64,000 nucleotides of DNA from Chinchilla lanigera (GCF_000276665.1 NW_004955447.1:15888258-15952257); one strand, 5' to 3'. Positions 23,206-35,380 are shown, counted from the first letter of the stretch. Notes: a model not told the origin generated them from the sequence alone. Numbers and translations are program-made.

Positions 23206-25360
23206 CCCTCTTTCTTGTTTTAATTGATGAGCACATCTTTGCTTTAATGCTTTGCCTCACCCAGAGACATTTGTTTTCTTTTCCTCAAAAGAACAGCTTT
23301 GTACTATCATCTATGAAGAGCTCTGGTACCTTTTATTGAGGTGCAAGAACCAGACCTTTCTTTTAATGGCTTATTGATTTTAGCTCTGACTAATTAAATA
23401 AGTTCTTTCCTTTTCATTAGGTTCTAGAAAACCATTGTTCAAGAAAATGACGGATTCCCTCCTTTGAAAGTGGTAACTGCAAACTGTAGTCAAAGCCTCT
23501 GAGAGTTCCGCCTTGTTTGATACAACTTTGTTCTTCTCAGCACCATGGATGGAGATCACTGTTGCTTCTATTTCTGGTTCTGCTCACAGAGGTCTCACCT
23601 ACCTCATACATCTATTGGAGGTTTGTGATCTCAATTTTCTCTTTCATTTGCCCCAGTGGTCTGTTAACACCCTATCCCACCAGTAGTACTTGGCCTGGAA
23701 CCGTATGGATTTCTTGCCATTTGTAAACGCCCTGACCATTTTATTGGGGTGTTAAAATGCCTGGTAAAGCATAGGTCTCTGCTCATCCTTGTAGCCATAG
23801 CTTGGTCTTGGCCTCAATGGGAAAAGTAGTCTTTCAAACTACGCAGGATGAATTTGAGTGGTTCCTCTAATCTCCCACCTAGTGCTCTAGGCTAATTATT
23901 AAACTGTGTGGCTTCTTCCCTTTGTTATTGCTACCTTGGGACGCAGGGTAGTGGATAAAGTTTGGAAATTCCTGACCTTGACTCCAAAGACACCTTAAGG
24001 TGAAATTTATGTATTTGAGTATTTCCAAAGCAATATGGATGATGGCTCTCTGTTGGCCAGTAAGCCTTGCCGACTTTGCAGGAAAATAAATCATTGTCAC
24101 AACCTTTGTCATCCATGCTTTCATCCCAAATTTTGTGTCCTATTTAAGGGCTAAATGCTCAGGGTCATATATCCAGAAGTGGTGCAGTATCAGATATAAA
24201 AACACTTTGTTTCTTCTTAAGCTTCTTGAGGAAAATGAGCAAGGGACTAGCCACAGATATTCATAGCCATTTTTCTTATAAATCTTATTGCTCTAAAATA
24301 CTTTAAAATTAGTGACTGGCAGATTATTTTATAATTTCTGTCAACAACATCTTAGTTCACTGAAAGAATTGTCTTTTAAATCTATAATCATGGCTTCTTT
24401 TTATCTCTAAAGTTGACCTCCTGTTTTCTGAAGTTACTTTAAGGATCGTCTTTCAAAAGTTAAACAAGCCCTGCGTATAAAACACTTTAGTGCCGGTTTA
24501 ACCAGAGTGTAGGGTGAGGCCACTACTGAACATGAGAAAACAATTAATTTCATGGGTATTAAGCTGGAATTCCAGGACCCACCTTCAAGGACTTAGTGTC
24601 TTGGATCCTTGTAGTACAGGAGGATGTTGATATCAATGCCCCTGGGGAAGAGACTAGATTAAATACTCTCAAATTCTTTCTTTGAATTAATATTCACCCT
24701 TTACTATTCATCTTTTCACCTGCGCACCTGATTAAACATTTATGACAGGAACTGCAAAGTCAAATTATCACCACAATGAAGAGCAGATGCCACTGTATCT
24801 CCTGAACAGAAGAGTGAACTGGGGGTGAGAAAAGTGTGTGGGGATGACCAGATCAGGGAAGAGAAATGAGGCAGCCACAGACCTGTCCCGGAGAAGGCCG
24901 AGAACATTCTAGAACTATCCCAGTCTTTCAGGTAGAACGGGCTGAGCCAGGAACTTCTCAGTACCTCTGAGTAGTAAATTAGTCATTTAATGACTATGGA
25001 AGCTAAGCAAGTTAAAGGTTAACAGGCAAGGTTTCAGAAATAATTTCATTAAATAGCCAGCAAGAGACTACAACAAATGTCTTGTGTTCTTTTACTAACA
25101 CAAGAAACTGGTTTGAATGAACTAATGCCTGTTGAATTCAAAAGTAATAAAAAATGTGGAGGCTGAGAAATCTGGATTGTGAAGATACAGTGAATGGATC
25201 ACGTAATGTGTAGTATAGAGCAGATATTGGGAAGTCCCTTGTGCTCACTGGCCCTGAGCACATGGAGCCTCCACACCAGATTCAACCAAGTATGAAATGC
25301 AAAAATTGCACCCACAGTAAAGCTGTACAGACTTTTTCTATCTTTAAAATTTGTGTTAGT
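23206..25360. other. Unassigned DNA, no gene seen
   Basis: About 2.1 kb without a recognisable repeat or coding signal. Frames stay at about 80 codons or below. Confidence 0.4.
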
Positions 25361-25361
25361 A

Positions 25362-25542
25362 CAATGGTACCTCGGTTCTTGAACACTTTTGGTTGCAAAC
25401 AGAAACGTTTGGCAAAATTTTGCTTTTGTTTGCAAATGCTATATCAGGTGACAAACACAACCTTGGCTATCTTTCTTGCACAAACACAAACGTGGCCATT
25501 GTTTCCAAAATCAAATTAAGTTTGTGAACCGAAGTACCACGG
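25362..25542. mobile_element. Short TA-flanked inverted-repeat element (mariner/Tigger-like MITE)
   Basis: The left end 'caatggtacctcggttc' and the right end, whose complement reads 'ccgtggtacttcggttc', are near-identical terminal inverted repeats. Both abut a TA dinucleotide (25360-25361 and 25543-25544), the target used by Tc1/mariner-family elements. The 181-bp body has no coding capacity. Family assignment is inference from the ends and the TA flanks. Confidence 0.65.
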
Positions 25543-25691
25543 TACACGTTTGCAGTACATAGTGATTATATTCATCATGGGGAATGTATATGTGCATGAC
25601 ACATTTTTATTTTTATTTCCCCTTCCCCTACCTCCCCTCCCTCCACTATCTCCTGTCATTATTCCCTAAACTGTACAATATGACAACTATT

Positions 25692-25785
25692 TTTTTTTTT
25701 TTTTTCTGGTACCAGGAACCGAACTCAGGACCTTGCGCTTGCCAGGGAGGCACTGTGCTGCTGAGTGAAATCCCCAGCTCCTACA
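25692..25785 (-). repeat. ID-type SINE
   Basis: A long T-tract followed by the inverted tRNA-like body. On the minus strand it reads 'gagctggggatttcactcag', 'caagcgcaaggtcctgagtt', 'cggttcctggtaccag'. A 9-bp TSD, 'acaactatt', is at 25683-25691 and 25786-25794. The long pure tail and low divergence suggest a fairly recent insertion. Confidence 0.9.
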
Positions 25786-25819
25786 ACAACTATTATATAG
25801 CATTTATGTTGTCTTAGAT

Positions 25820-25980
25820 ACTATAAGTAAGAGGTAATTTGAAGAACCCTGCAGGAGATGTGCAGTTTATATGCACAGCTATGCCATTATATGAGGCTTG
25901 AGCATCCAAAGATGTTGATATATTGGAGCAGGAGTTCCTAGAACAAATCTCTTGTGGAGGTTGACGGACTGAGGGATGTG
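25820..25980 (-). repeat. MER2-like DNA-transposon fragment (Tigger group)
   Basis: The right end 'gaggttgacggactgaggga' and the preceding 'gaggcttgagcatccaaaga' match the inverted terminal region of MER2-type Tigger relics, whose complement begins with a CCCTCAGT-like end. The left limit is uncertain. Confidence 0.5.
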
Positions 25981-26186
25981 TATATGAATCTTTGTGACTA
26001 GATAGTGGTTTTATAAGGCCAGGGCCTTGCCTTTATCTTTTTGTTTCTCATAGTAAATGGAATCAAACTGAATTCAATAAATGAGAATTGAATTATAAAT
26101 TCACTGTAATATTTGCATTGTGATTATATATTATGTGTTCAAAAAAAGTGGGTGAAATTGTTTATAGTATCAAGAGTCCCTATAAT

Positions 26187-26290
26187 GGGCCAGGGATATA
26201 GCTCAGCAGCACAGCGCCTGTCTTGCAAGCACAATTTCCTGAGTTTGATTCCTGGTACCAAAAACAAAAACAAAAACAACACCACCAAAA
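26187..26290 (+). repeat. ID-type SINE
   Basis: The plus strand reads 'gggccagggatatagctcag', 'cttgcaagcacaatttcctg', 'gattcctggtacc', followed by a CAAAAA-rich tail. An imperfect TSD of about 16 bases ('agagtccctataatgg' against 'agagttctccataatgg') flanks it, so it is older than the copy at 25692. Confidence 0.85.
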
Positions 26291-26474
26291 GAGTTCTCCA
26301 TAATGGATTTAATTCACCAGTAGCTCCAAACTGAGAAAAAAATAATATAGTTGTTATTTAAAAAAAATTAAGATACATGAATGAAGCTTTCAGAAAGAAT
26401 CCAGCTGTTGTATGTCGCCCAACAAGGTCAAGTAGACTAAAAATGAAGAATTATTAACAACAAGACACACTCAA

Positions 26475-26700
26475 GAGCAGAGACACTGTTCCAAGTGACT
26501 AATGGATTTAATCTTCATAAAACCCTATTTGATAGGTACTGTTATTGTCCCATTTTACAGAGGTGGAAACTGAGGCACAGATGCATTACAGTGCAGGTTA
26601 TACAGCTGGTTGTGGTGGAACTGAGCTATGCCATTCACACTGGGCACTCAGCCTGCAGAGTCTCTGCTGGGTGCGCTCTTCACTTCTTCACAGCTGCACT
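26475..26700 (-). repeat. MIR SINE
   Basis: Clear inverted MIR core: 'ggtactgttattgtcccatt', 'ttacagaggtggaaactgag' and 'gcaggttatacagctggttg'. The outer parts are decayed. Confidence 0.8.
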
Positions 26701-26727
26701 GTGAACCGAGCTGAGTAACCTTAGAAC

Positions 26728-28325
26728 AGCATCTTAGCCATTTTCCCATTTCTGGGACAAAGTATACAACACTCACAAACGGGAGGAGTGAGGTTCATTT
26801 TGGCTCCTGGTTTCAGTCTGTGCTTGGCCGGCTCCAAGGCAGAAACAGAACAGCAGAGGGCATGGTGAGGGGAAGGTGCTCAGCCCATGGAGGTGAAGAA
26901 GCAAGAAGAGAAGGGATGAGTGATGACAAGAACACCCTCCCAGGCCACGCCCTCACTGACCGGACGCCACCCAGGCCCCGCCTCCTGACAGCACAGTCAG
27001 CTACAGAGCTCATCAAGGACAGATCCAGGGATCTACGCCCTGGGATGCAGTCACCTTCCATGAGACCCCATTCTGAACACCTGAGACGTTCCAGAGCTAG
27101 TCTCCTCTGGCTCCCAAGATTCAAGTCCATGTCATTATCAAAATGTATCTCTCCCATCTGTCAGAGTTGCCAAAGTTTTAACAGTTCCAGACTGCTGCAA
27201 AGACCAAGTCCAAAAGTATTCCCTGAGACTCAAGGTAAACGCTTAGCTGTGAGGCCCTGTTAAAATCAAAAAGAAAGTTAACCACTCTTAAAATACAGTA
27301 GTAAAGGGAAAACATTCTTATTCCCAAAAGGAGGAATAGGAGGATATAAAGGAGTCAGACCAAAGCAAGACTGAAACGAGCAGGGGTGAATGTTAAATCC
27401 TGTAGCTCTGTGTCCAGCACGGAGCAAATTATGCTGAAATATAAGCTCCAAAGGGCTTGGGCAGCCCTGCTCCTACAGCATAGCTGGGTGTAGCCCTCAT
27501 GGTCTCTCTCTTGTGGTGGTTCTGCTTCGCTGCCTGCAGCTTTCCTTGGCAGACATTCCATGTTTCCTGCATGTCCAACTTCCTTGGGTCTCCACTGCAC
27601 CTTCAACTTTGCTCTTACAGCTGCATGCACTGTCCTCTCAGGGGTACACTGCCTGGCCTCCTTGTCTTCTCCTGAATTTAGATGGAAACTTCCATGACCA
27701 CACAACTCCTGCACATTTTATGCCTACAAAACCAACACCATATGGATGACACCAAGGTCTGCCATCCACCCAAGCAGTAGTCAGGCTCCTTTGGATCATG
27801 ACTGCAGAGGTTTCTGAGTGCCTGGATGGCTGAGCAATGCGAAAGGAATCTCAAGGAACAAATTCCCATGGCAACCCTTCTTGAGCAGGAGGGCCAAGGT
27901 GCTCTCTTCTCAAATGAAAGGTTTACAGTTTTATACCTTGAACCTTCAGAAGGAGCAGTCTTGTTGATTGCTGAGATCCTTCAAACCATCTTTCCTGTTG
28001 TTCTGATACAAAGTGTTTGGCTTCTTTTTAGTGTAATCTTTTTAGAAATCACACTCTCCTTTGTCCCAACTTTATAGATACTTCCTTTCTGGCAAAACTT
28101 CATGTCATTTGGCACTGTTTTTCACTCCTGATTCTTACTGTATATCTGGCTAAAAGCAGCCAGCAGCATCCATACCACAGCCTGAATGCTGCTGCCTTGA
28201 AATTTCTTCTGCTAGATTAATTAACCTTCCACCCTTAATCTCAGTCTCCTGAAAAACCTCAGAACATAGGTGAAATATAGGCAAATTTTCTATCACAGCA
28301 TATCACACATGGTCCCTAGTCCAAC
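26728..28325 (-). mobile_element. ERVL-MaLR element: LTR plus partial internal region
   Basis: A minus-strand MaLR-type LTR occupies about 26728-27085, with the inverted end 'atcttagccattttccca' and 'ggccggctccaaggc'. It is followed, in the order expected for THE1/MST-type internal sequence read backwards, by 'caaagaccaagtccaaaagt', 'cttattcccaaaaggaggaa', 'cttgggcagccctgctccta', 'taaaagcagccagcagcatc' and 'gccttgaaatttcttctgct'. The element thus keeps one LTR and more than 1.2 kb of internal region. The distal LTR was not found, so the right edge is approximate. Known MaLR internal regions have little coding capacity, and none is seen here. Confidence 0.7.
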
Positions 28326-29639
28326 TGCCGGTGGGGTCCTTGCTCTCAGCTGAAAGCTTCTGAGCCTGGCTTTCATTGCAGGGATTCTTACCGGCATTCG
28401 GTTGTTCTGAGTTCCAATCAGAGTATTGCAGAGGGCACCCAAGAGGCTGGACCTGTCTACTTTATTTTGGCAATGCTCTTGACTTCCTAAGTGGGTTACC
28501 TGATGGGGAAGAAGTCCATGTTACGAAGTGCTTCCAGGTAGCTTGGGTTTGCGTGGCTTTTGCCACGGGTGCATTTCTGGCTTCAAGTGTTTCTTGCCTG
28601 TACAAATGACTGAGCCTTCCTTTGGACAAAGGAATGTTAGTAGAAGTTCTGGGCTGGTAAGGCAGAGGGGATTTAGAGAAACAGGAGCCATAATGCCATG
28701 TTTACCCACTTCAAGAAACATGCTTCTCTGTGGTTTGGGTGTAGCCAACATGGCATGATCCTCAACCAGGAGTGGGCAGATGAGCCGGGCCTGGGTAGCC
28801 AAGATGTTGTATTTTCCCTGCCACTGTGACGGGTTCAAGGGCCACGCGGCCGCCATCACAACAAGAAGCCTCACCCTTTATACCTACCGGCAGGGTGTGC
28901 CTGGAAGGAGGGTAGGCTCCAGCTCCCCCTAGAGGCTGAAAACTGTTAGTGTACGAAAGCAGGAAGCTATGTGCTTTCCAAAGGGCAAATGGTGGCCTCC
29001 ATTCCACCAACAAGTGGACAGTCGTTACTGCAGGGAGCTCCCTGGCAGAGGGGCAAGTCACATGGAGAACCTCCCTTTCCGACTTGGGCCTCAAAAGCTG
29101 ACTCTGCGCTTCACTGGGACGACCTCGAGGGTTGCCTGGCTGGTTTGCATTATCAGCGTTCACTATGAAGCCAAATGATAAATGACGGCCTGTTTCCTCA
29201 CTTCTGTTTGCAAGGGCACCACAAAAGGACATCCCACCCAGCAGACACGCTGGGCCGGAGCCCCTGCCCTCGCTCCCCTCCCACCACAAGGAGGGTTCTC
29301 TCCAGTGTGCGACTGATCACAGGCATGGCAGAGCTCCAGCTGAAGCTAGGGGGAGAGGAAGGATAGGCAGCAGAATTAAAGGAGATGGAAAAGTTAAAAG
29401 AGTGAGAAATTTTGTTTTTGCACTGTGCCCCTCTGCTAACCATTATTCTGAGCTTCCTGAATGGAAATGAATCAGGAAACTGCAAAGGGACTAATAAAAT
29501 CTTACCAGGGAACACCTGCGGATAGCATCAGGGCTGGTCAGGAGCTCCACTGTTGTGAGGGGCCTTGGCCGTGCATAAACCGGGAAGGCATCCTTTCTTC
29601 TTCCAATGCATCCACACATTACTGTTGTGAGCAATGAAA
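28326..29639. other. Unassigned GC-richer DNA, no gene supported
   Basis: A 175-codon minus-strand frame (28762-29289) is the longest open frame outside repeats and the gap, but it shows no recognisable domain, is overlapped by plus-strand frames of 60-77 codons and lacks visible splice or polyadenylation context. An 8-base 'gcggccgc' lies near 28846. Confidence 0.35.
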
Positions 29640-29735
29640 ATGTAACTCCAAAAGTTAAGCGACTTGCCCAAGATCATCTTCAAGGGATTCAGACAGAGCA
29701 ACATGTCGAAGCTACGTCCTTTCAGTTTATTTTCT
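29640..29735 (-). repeat. MIR SINE fragment
   Basis: The block 'gttaagcgacttgcccaaga' is the inverted MIR core. It is followed by 'gattcagacagagcaacatg'. Only the central part remains. Confidence 0.55.
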
Positions 29736-29929
29736 TCGTCTGCACTGGGCATTCTTTGTTTGAATGGTTTTTGTGGGCTGTGTCCTCCTGTTATCCCGTT
29801 CACATGGGTGAGTTCAGCTGTGTCAAGTGTCAGCTCACAGGGTGCTATCATCTGGCTCCAGAATGTCCCTCAAAGGCTCCTGTACTCACAGCTGGAGCTT
29901 TAGGGAAGCTGATCAGATCATGCAGGTGC

Positions 29930-30252
29930 TATGTTCATCAGTGGATTAGTCTACTGAGTTTACAGCTTAGTATGGGGCTTGGTTGAGGATGTGGGTCCCT
30001 GAGTGTGGCCTAGAAGAGTGTCCTCTTGTTCCTGGCCTCCTGCCCTCTCTCTGGCTCTGTTTTTCCTCTCGCTACTTCCTGGCTGCCATGATGAAGTTTT
30101 CTTCCACCACTTTTCTTCCGTCATGTTTCTGCCGTGGAGCCAGCCAATCATGGACTGAAACCTCCAAAACCACGAGCTAGAAAAATCCCTTTCCTTCTTT
30201 AGATTATGTGCCAGGCGTTTTCATCCCAGCAACAGAGAGCTCACTGACACAA
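29930..30252 (+). repeat. ERVL-MaLR-type LTR
   Basis: Plus-strand MaLR 3' landmarks: 'cagccaatcatggactgaaa', 'cctccaaaaccacgagctag', 'ttccttctttagattatgtg', 'ggcgttttcatcccagcaac' and an end near 'cactgacaca'. The 5' part is decayed and the start is approximate. Confidence 0.65.
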
Positions 30253-30483
30253 GCAGCTAACAGTACTCCTTCTTGACACTGATGCAGATGCCCAATGCTC
30301 CTTTGACGGACTGTCTCCCTGACCCGGCCTCAATATTACGTTAAGCAAAAAACAATTCATCACACCTTCAGGGATGCACTTGCTTTTATTCTCCTCTTTT
30401 CTATGTGGTTGGGACCCCTGTCCTTCTGATCCTTAATTTAAAATAAATTATTTTCCCACTGATTTAAGCTTATCATTCTGTTC

Positions 30484-30567
30484 TGTTCACTCATCAAATG
30501 GATTTATAAAGCATCAATATTTATTGTTCACTCATCAAATGGATTTATAAAGCATCAATATTTATTG
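30484..30567. repeat. Perfect 41-bp tandem duplication
   Basis: A unit beginning 'tgttcactcatcaaatgg' occurs twice without mismatch (30484-30524 and 30525-30565) and extends two bases further. The following 'tattgagcacttactgta' resembles the inverted 3' end of a MIR or L2 relic, so the duplication probably arose within one. Confidence 0.97.
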
Positions 30568-30599
30568 AGCACTTACTGTATTCCAGGAGTGACACTATG

Positions 30600-31629
30600 T
30601 CTTGGAAATCCAGAGGCGCAACCTAGTTTGGGAAGTTGAGAAGCTTTTCCTGTGGAAGTCTGACTAAGCTGGGACTTCAAGGGCGGCTGGGCTTCAGCTA
30701 GGTGAAGAGGGGGCTGGAAAAGATCCTATGATGGAGAACTCCCGCCTGGACACAGTGGAGAGCAAGACCTCCAACATAACGCCGAAGGGTTCATCTCAGC
30801 GGCAGGAGGACTGGGAAGGATGTGGCTACAGAGACCTGAAGGCTACCAGGCGATGCTGACTCCCCTGGGAGCAATGGGGAGCCCCGACAGGTTTAGACAC
30901 ATGCCTCTGGCGTTGTCTCTCTCCAATCCTAGATCCCATTAGGCCAGGAGAGAAAACCAAATGTGCACTGAGAAACACCTGTCTCCTACAGCCCTGGTCG
31001 CTTCCGGCCCTGACCACAGATGTGGGTTCTCACAGCAGCTGGGGAGCTGTGCCCTCATTCAGCCCCTGCTCGGAGAGCACGGGGAGCCACCTGAAGGGAG
31101 GCTCTCGCTCCCCGCTGCACTCACTCCGAGAGGCCAGGCCTGGAAGGGGTGAGCAGAACGCAGTGACCAAGGTGACCCCAAGATGGGCATCAGGGAGCAA
31201 GCACAGTCAGGGAGGAAACATTCAGCCTTAAAATTCTGTGCTCTCAGGCCAAATTCCACAAGTGCCTCAGAAGGCACGGGCCATCCCTGGGACTGGAGGG
31301 GAGCCCAAGGGCAGGGACACGTGCTCCCTGCATCCTGGTGGTGCCTCTTGGCATGCCATTTGATTCCAGGCCCTATTCTCCCCAACCCTCCCAGGGAGAG
31401 GAATCCAGAAGGCATTCCTTTCTTTTTTTTTTTTTTTTTTGAGCCTTTTACCTCTCCTTTTACCTCTGCAGTGACCAATCTGGAAAGCTGCCCTGTTCAG
31501 ACTGTTTCATCATTGTTCCGGTTGTACCGGATCCTTCCTTCTGCTGCCCTTGAAGAATAACTTACTTGTCTTAGGCTTCCACCACAGTGGAAAAGAACAC
31601 CAGGTCTTATGTCAACTAAGCATGATGGT
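30600..31629. other. Unassigned DNA with one poly-T tract
   Basis: No gene is supported. A T-tract at about 31420-31440 could be the tail of a lost retroelement but no body follows. The 139-codon minus-strand frame at 31059-31478 is a by-product, since the T-tract supplies a poly-Lys run. Confidence 0.4.
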
Positions 31630-31920
31630 TCTACCTCAGGGCCTTTGCATGGGCTGCTGCTTTAGCCTGGAGCTCTTTCTGGAGATATCTGTCTAGCTAC
31701 CCGCCTCCCCGGAAGTCTTTGCCATTCTGTCTTATTTAACACCACCCGCCTGACCTTAGTTATCCTTAAGGTAATCCCCCTTACCTTACCTTAGTTATCC
31801 TGTTTTCTCCTATATACCCACCATTATAGATAATATCATTGACCTATTTACTGTGCTAATTGTTTATTATTTCTTTCTCTGAACTAGAATATAAATTAAG
31901 CGAGGGCAGGGCTGTAACTT
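31630..31920 (+). repeat. L2 LINE 3' portion
   Basis: Plus-strand L2 order is easy to follow: 'cagggcctttgcatgggctg', 'gcctggagctctttctggag', 'tctagctacccgcctccc', 'gtttattatttctttctctg' and 'actagaatataaattaagcg'. Decayed but continuous, with a duplicated 'cttagttatcc' patch near 31757-31800. Confidence 0.75.
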
Positions 31921-34020
31921 GAGAGCACAGGTAGCATCTGTGTGGGGCAGCTGCTCCTTCCGTGTGCACTGAGGGGCGAATGCATTGCTCTTCCGGTGCT
32001 GCGCTCCCACCGTGTGGGGACTGGATGCCGGCACCAGGAGGGGCACTGAGCTATGTACAGGCAACGTCCCTGCCCCAGACCCCCGGAGCTGCTCTGCATA
32101 TTCAGTGCCTTCCCCCACGACATGAAGGAAAGAAACAAAGGATAAGGAGTCGGTCTCTGATAAGCATCAAGGATCAAAGAGTAAAGGACCTATGCCAATA
32201 GGCAGATGTATAAACAAGTGCTTTTCAGGGGGGCAGGGGTGGATTTCTGAGCCCTGAGAACCGTCCCTGGGTCTGAACTCTCGAGTCAGAGGTGGCAAGC
32301 CAGCAAACACGCAGCGCTCCAATCAACAAGGTCGGCAAAGCATTCACACACAGGAAGTCATCTATTTTTAATATCGCGATTGCCTTCCTGTTTTCCTTTA
32401 TTCGGTACGTTACCGCAGGAGCCCAACTGCAAGAGTTTTGTTTGAATGCTTTCCTCTCCCGTTTTCCTTTTTAAATTTGGATGCAGCCCTTGTATTTCCA
32501 GAGAGCAAATGTTCTTTTGTTATTTTAAGAAAAACCGGGAGGCTGGGTCATCTGTCAGGGGAGCCCTGCTGGACGGAGTTTAGGCTGAGGGGATGAGCCT
32601 AAGTGGCAAGGCTGGCCGTGGCCCCGCCGGGAGTGGTGTGAAGGGGCACACAGATGGGGTGAGTGTGCACAGGGCTGCGAGCCCAAGGAGCAGGAGACGC
32701 CTGGTCACCTGCACGCCCTGCAGAGTGTCCCACAGTCCGGGTGTCACCCCACACCCAGTTCATGTATGGAGCGGGAGCGGAGGGAGGCATTCCTTCCATG
32801 CCCCAGGCCATCCCAGCCCTCCCGGATGTGCTTCGCTGGCTTGCTGTCGGTCCTGCGGCAGAGGCTCTGCAGACTGCCTTCCCAGCACTCACGCTGCAAA
32901 GTCTCGGCAACTGTTTGGTTGTCACTCAGCAGCGGCCTCGGCTTGCTTTCCTCCCTTATGATTAGCGCTCAGCAGTGCCAGGGCTGGCAAGGGCTGGAGG
33001 GAACAGAAGCAAAACAGCCAAGAGGTTTCCTGGACACAGGTTCCTTATTGTAATGCATTCACTCGGAGCCACTTCTTGGCCTGGTGACGCGGAAGACACT
33101 GGGCCCACAGCCCCGGCTTGTCCTCCGGAAGGACTCTGAGTGGGGCGGAGGTGACAGGCTCTCCACCCAGCTTGGGTTGGGCTCCCTGAGCTTTAGTGAG
33201 CCTCAGTGGCCCTGAGAGAGGCAGCATTTCAGAGCTGCAGTCCCAGGAAAGGCTCATAGCTCTGTGGGAAGCAGCTCCTGGACTTCCTGCCCGTGCTTGC
33301 AGATGTTTCCCGAACCTCCCCTGGAAGTCTGGAAGGCCCAGAGCCCCGCAAGTATGAGAGTCTCGTCCCCAACCTCTATGTATGTCTTCTTTCTGGGTTC
33401 CCCGAGTCACATTCTGATGCCCTGGTTGAGTGCCTCTTTGCCAATGGCAGGAGCTACTTGCTTTCCTAGTGACTCTGGCAGATTCCGAAGGAGTATTTCA
33501 CAGAGAAATTTCACAGAGCAGAAAGACTTTGAGTGCACCCATCACTCACCGAGGCAAGACATGAATTCTAACTAAGGTAGGAAGGGCTGACTCCCGAGTC
33601 CCCGCCCCAACCTGATTTCTCATGGTCGGAATGATTTCAGAGAATAACTGATTGATCCAATAGGACCTGAGCAGTGATCTATGCTGCCTTATAATGTACT
33701 CGAAAAGAGAACCGGTGAAGGTTAAATAGCGCATTGTTGGTCAGGGCAGAAGCCCAGCAAAGATGTCTCACCGTCTCCAGGGCAGGAGTTAAGCTTTAGG
33801 CAAAGTGTTCCAACTTGTAAGAGCCAAGTACACAGCCCCCAGTTCATCCATACACTTTGAAGTTTTTATCATTTTAGCCAGGATTGGCTTATTAATATCC
33901 CATATCTTGTCCTGCAAATCATACATGAGAAAATATGATAAAATATAAATTTAAAGTTTAAGAGAAAGGCCAGAGAAATCAAATTAAACAAGTGCAGAAT
34001 GGGGATGAGCAAATGCATAA
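31921..34020. other. Unassigned DNA, partly GC- and CpG-richer
   Basis: Around 2.1 kb with no gene recognised. Overlapping open frames of 95-125 codons on both strands near 32590-33410 reflect GC richness rather than coding, because several frames are open at once and none has a motif. Confidence 0.4.
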
Positions 34021-34024
34021 GGTC

Positions 34025-34254
34025 TTACACAGTTAAAATAAATATAATATATAATGAAAAGATAATAGAGAAGATGGAGTAGGACTTTTGCAAATGGGAA
34101 GAGGAACAAGAGATGGGGGGAGGGAGGCCAGAGAGAAGGGGGGCGGAATGGAATAACAAGGAATTACAGGGTGTTCTATACCTGTGTCAGCTCCTTGGAA
34201 TGAATGGAATCAATAAGCTCTGCAAAAATGTACTAAATGTTAAAACAGAAACAA
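34025..34254 (+). repeat. L1 3' UTR-like fragment
   Basis: 'gataatagagaagatggagt', 'cttttgcaaatgggaagagg' and 'aacaagagatggggggag' parallel the 3' UTR of the next L1 (35160-35220: 'gtaatagggagatagatctt', 'ttccaagtgggaggagcacc'). It appears to be the tail of another, older copy of a related L1. Confidence 0.5.
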
Positions 34255-35380
34255 CCTACTGAAAGGTAAAGGAGGTAAAGCTCTTGAAGTCGTAAGCATA
34301 GACAAGGACTTTCTGAACAGAACCCTGATTGCACAGGAAGTAGTACTGAGAATCAATAAATGGGTTCATAGCAAATTAAAATGCTTCTATATAGCAAAAG
34401 ATAAACCAACAGAGTGAAAAGATGACCTACAGAATGGGAAAAAAATTTGACAGCTACTACTCAAAAAGAGGACTAATATCTAGAATATATAAAGAACTAA
34501 AAAAATTAGACCCCCTAATAAGTAAACCCAATCAAAAAATGGGCAAGTAAAATGAATAGACACTATGCAGAATGTAGAAACGGACAATAAATAAATGAAG
34601 AAATACTCAAAATTGCTGGATGTTAGAGAAATGTAAATTTAAACAACTCTGAGATTTCATCTTACCCTAGAAAGAATGGTCACCATCAAGAAATCAAATA
34701 ATAACAAATGCTGGCAAGGCTGAGGGAAAAAGGAACACTTCTACATTGTTGAAGGTCATGTAAATTAGTACAATCACTATGGAAATCAGTATGGAGATTC
34801 CTCCAAAAAGTCAAACTAGAAATTCCACTTGACCCAGCTATTTTCTTTTTAGATATCTTCCTAAAAGAGTTCAAGATGTCATATTAGAGCAATATATGCA
34901 TCCCCATGTTTATAGCTGCACAATTTATAATAGTTAAGGCTTGGAAATACCCTTCAGCAGATGAATTTATAAAGAGGTGGCATTTCTACACACAACAGAA
35001 TACTACCCTGCCATAAAGAAAAACTTGAGTTACGTGTAGGAAAATAGATGCACCTTGAGACCATAATGTTAAGTGAAATATATCAGACACATAAGCTTAA
35101 ATATTACATGGTTTCTCTTATGAACACCAAAATATAAATGAAGACCAAAATAAAAGATAGATAGTAAGTAATAGGGAGATAGATCTTTTCCAAGTGGGAG
35201 GAGCACCCAGAGATGGAGAGGGAAAAAATAATTAAGATGCGTTATGTGCATGTACCAACGCCACACAAGGAGCATAAACATTACTTACTGAAAACACGTA
35301 GTAAAAAACTTTTTCTTAAAGACTGAAAACTAAAAAATTATACTCACAAAAATATGTTCAAAAATAAAATAATTTATGCA
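34255..35380 (+). repeat. 5'-truncated L1 with 3' UTR
   Basis: Plus-strand ORF2 3' sequence is recognisable: 'aatatctagaatatataaag', 'cccaatcaaaaaatgggcaa', 'ggcaaggctgagggaaaaag', 'ttccacttgacccagcta', 'atgttaagtgaaatatatca'. The 3' UTR follows and ends in an A-rich segment. Stops and frameshifts break every frame. The terminal block near 35240-35303 reappears at 49770-49833. Confidence 0.85.

Noticed and set aside
26820..27263. 147-codon plus-strand open frame
   Set aside because: It lies antisense across the MaLR LTR and internal junction. The frame is a by-product of that element.
28762..29289. 175-codon minus-strand open frame
   Set aside because: No domain, signal or family resemblance. 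Frames of 60-77 codons are open on the plus strand, and the segment is GC-rich, which lengthens chance frames.
31059..31478. 139-codon minus-strand frame with a Lys run
   Set aside because: The Lys run is the translated T-tract at 31420-31440. The rest has no motif.
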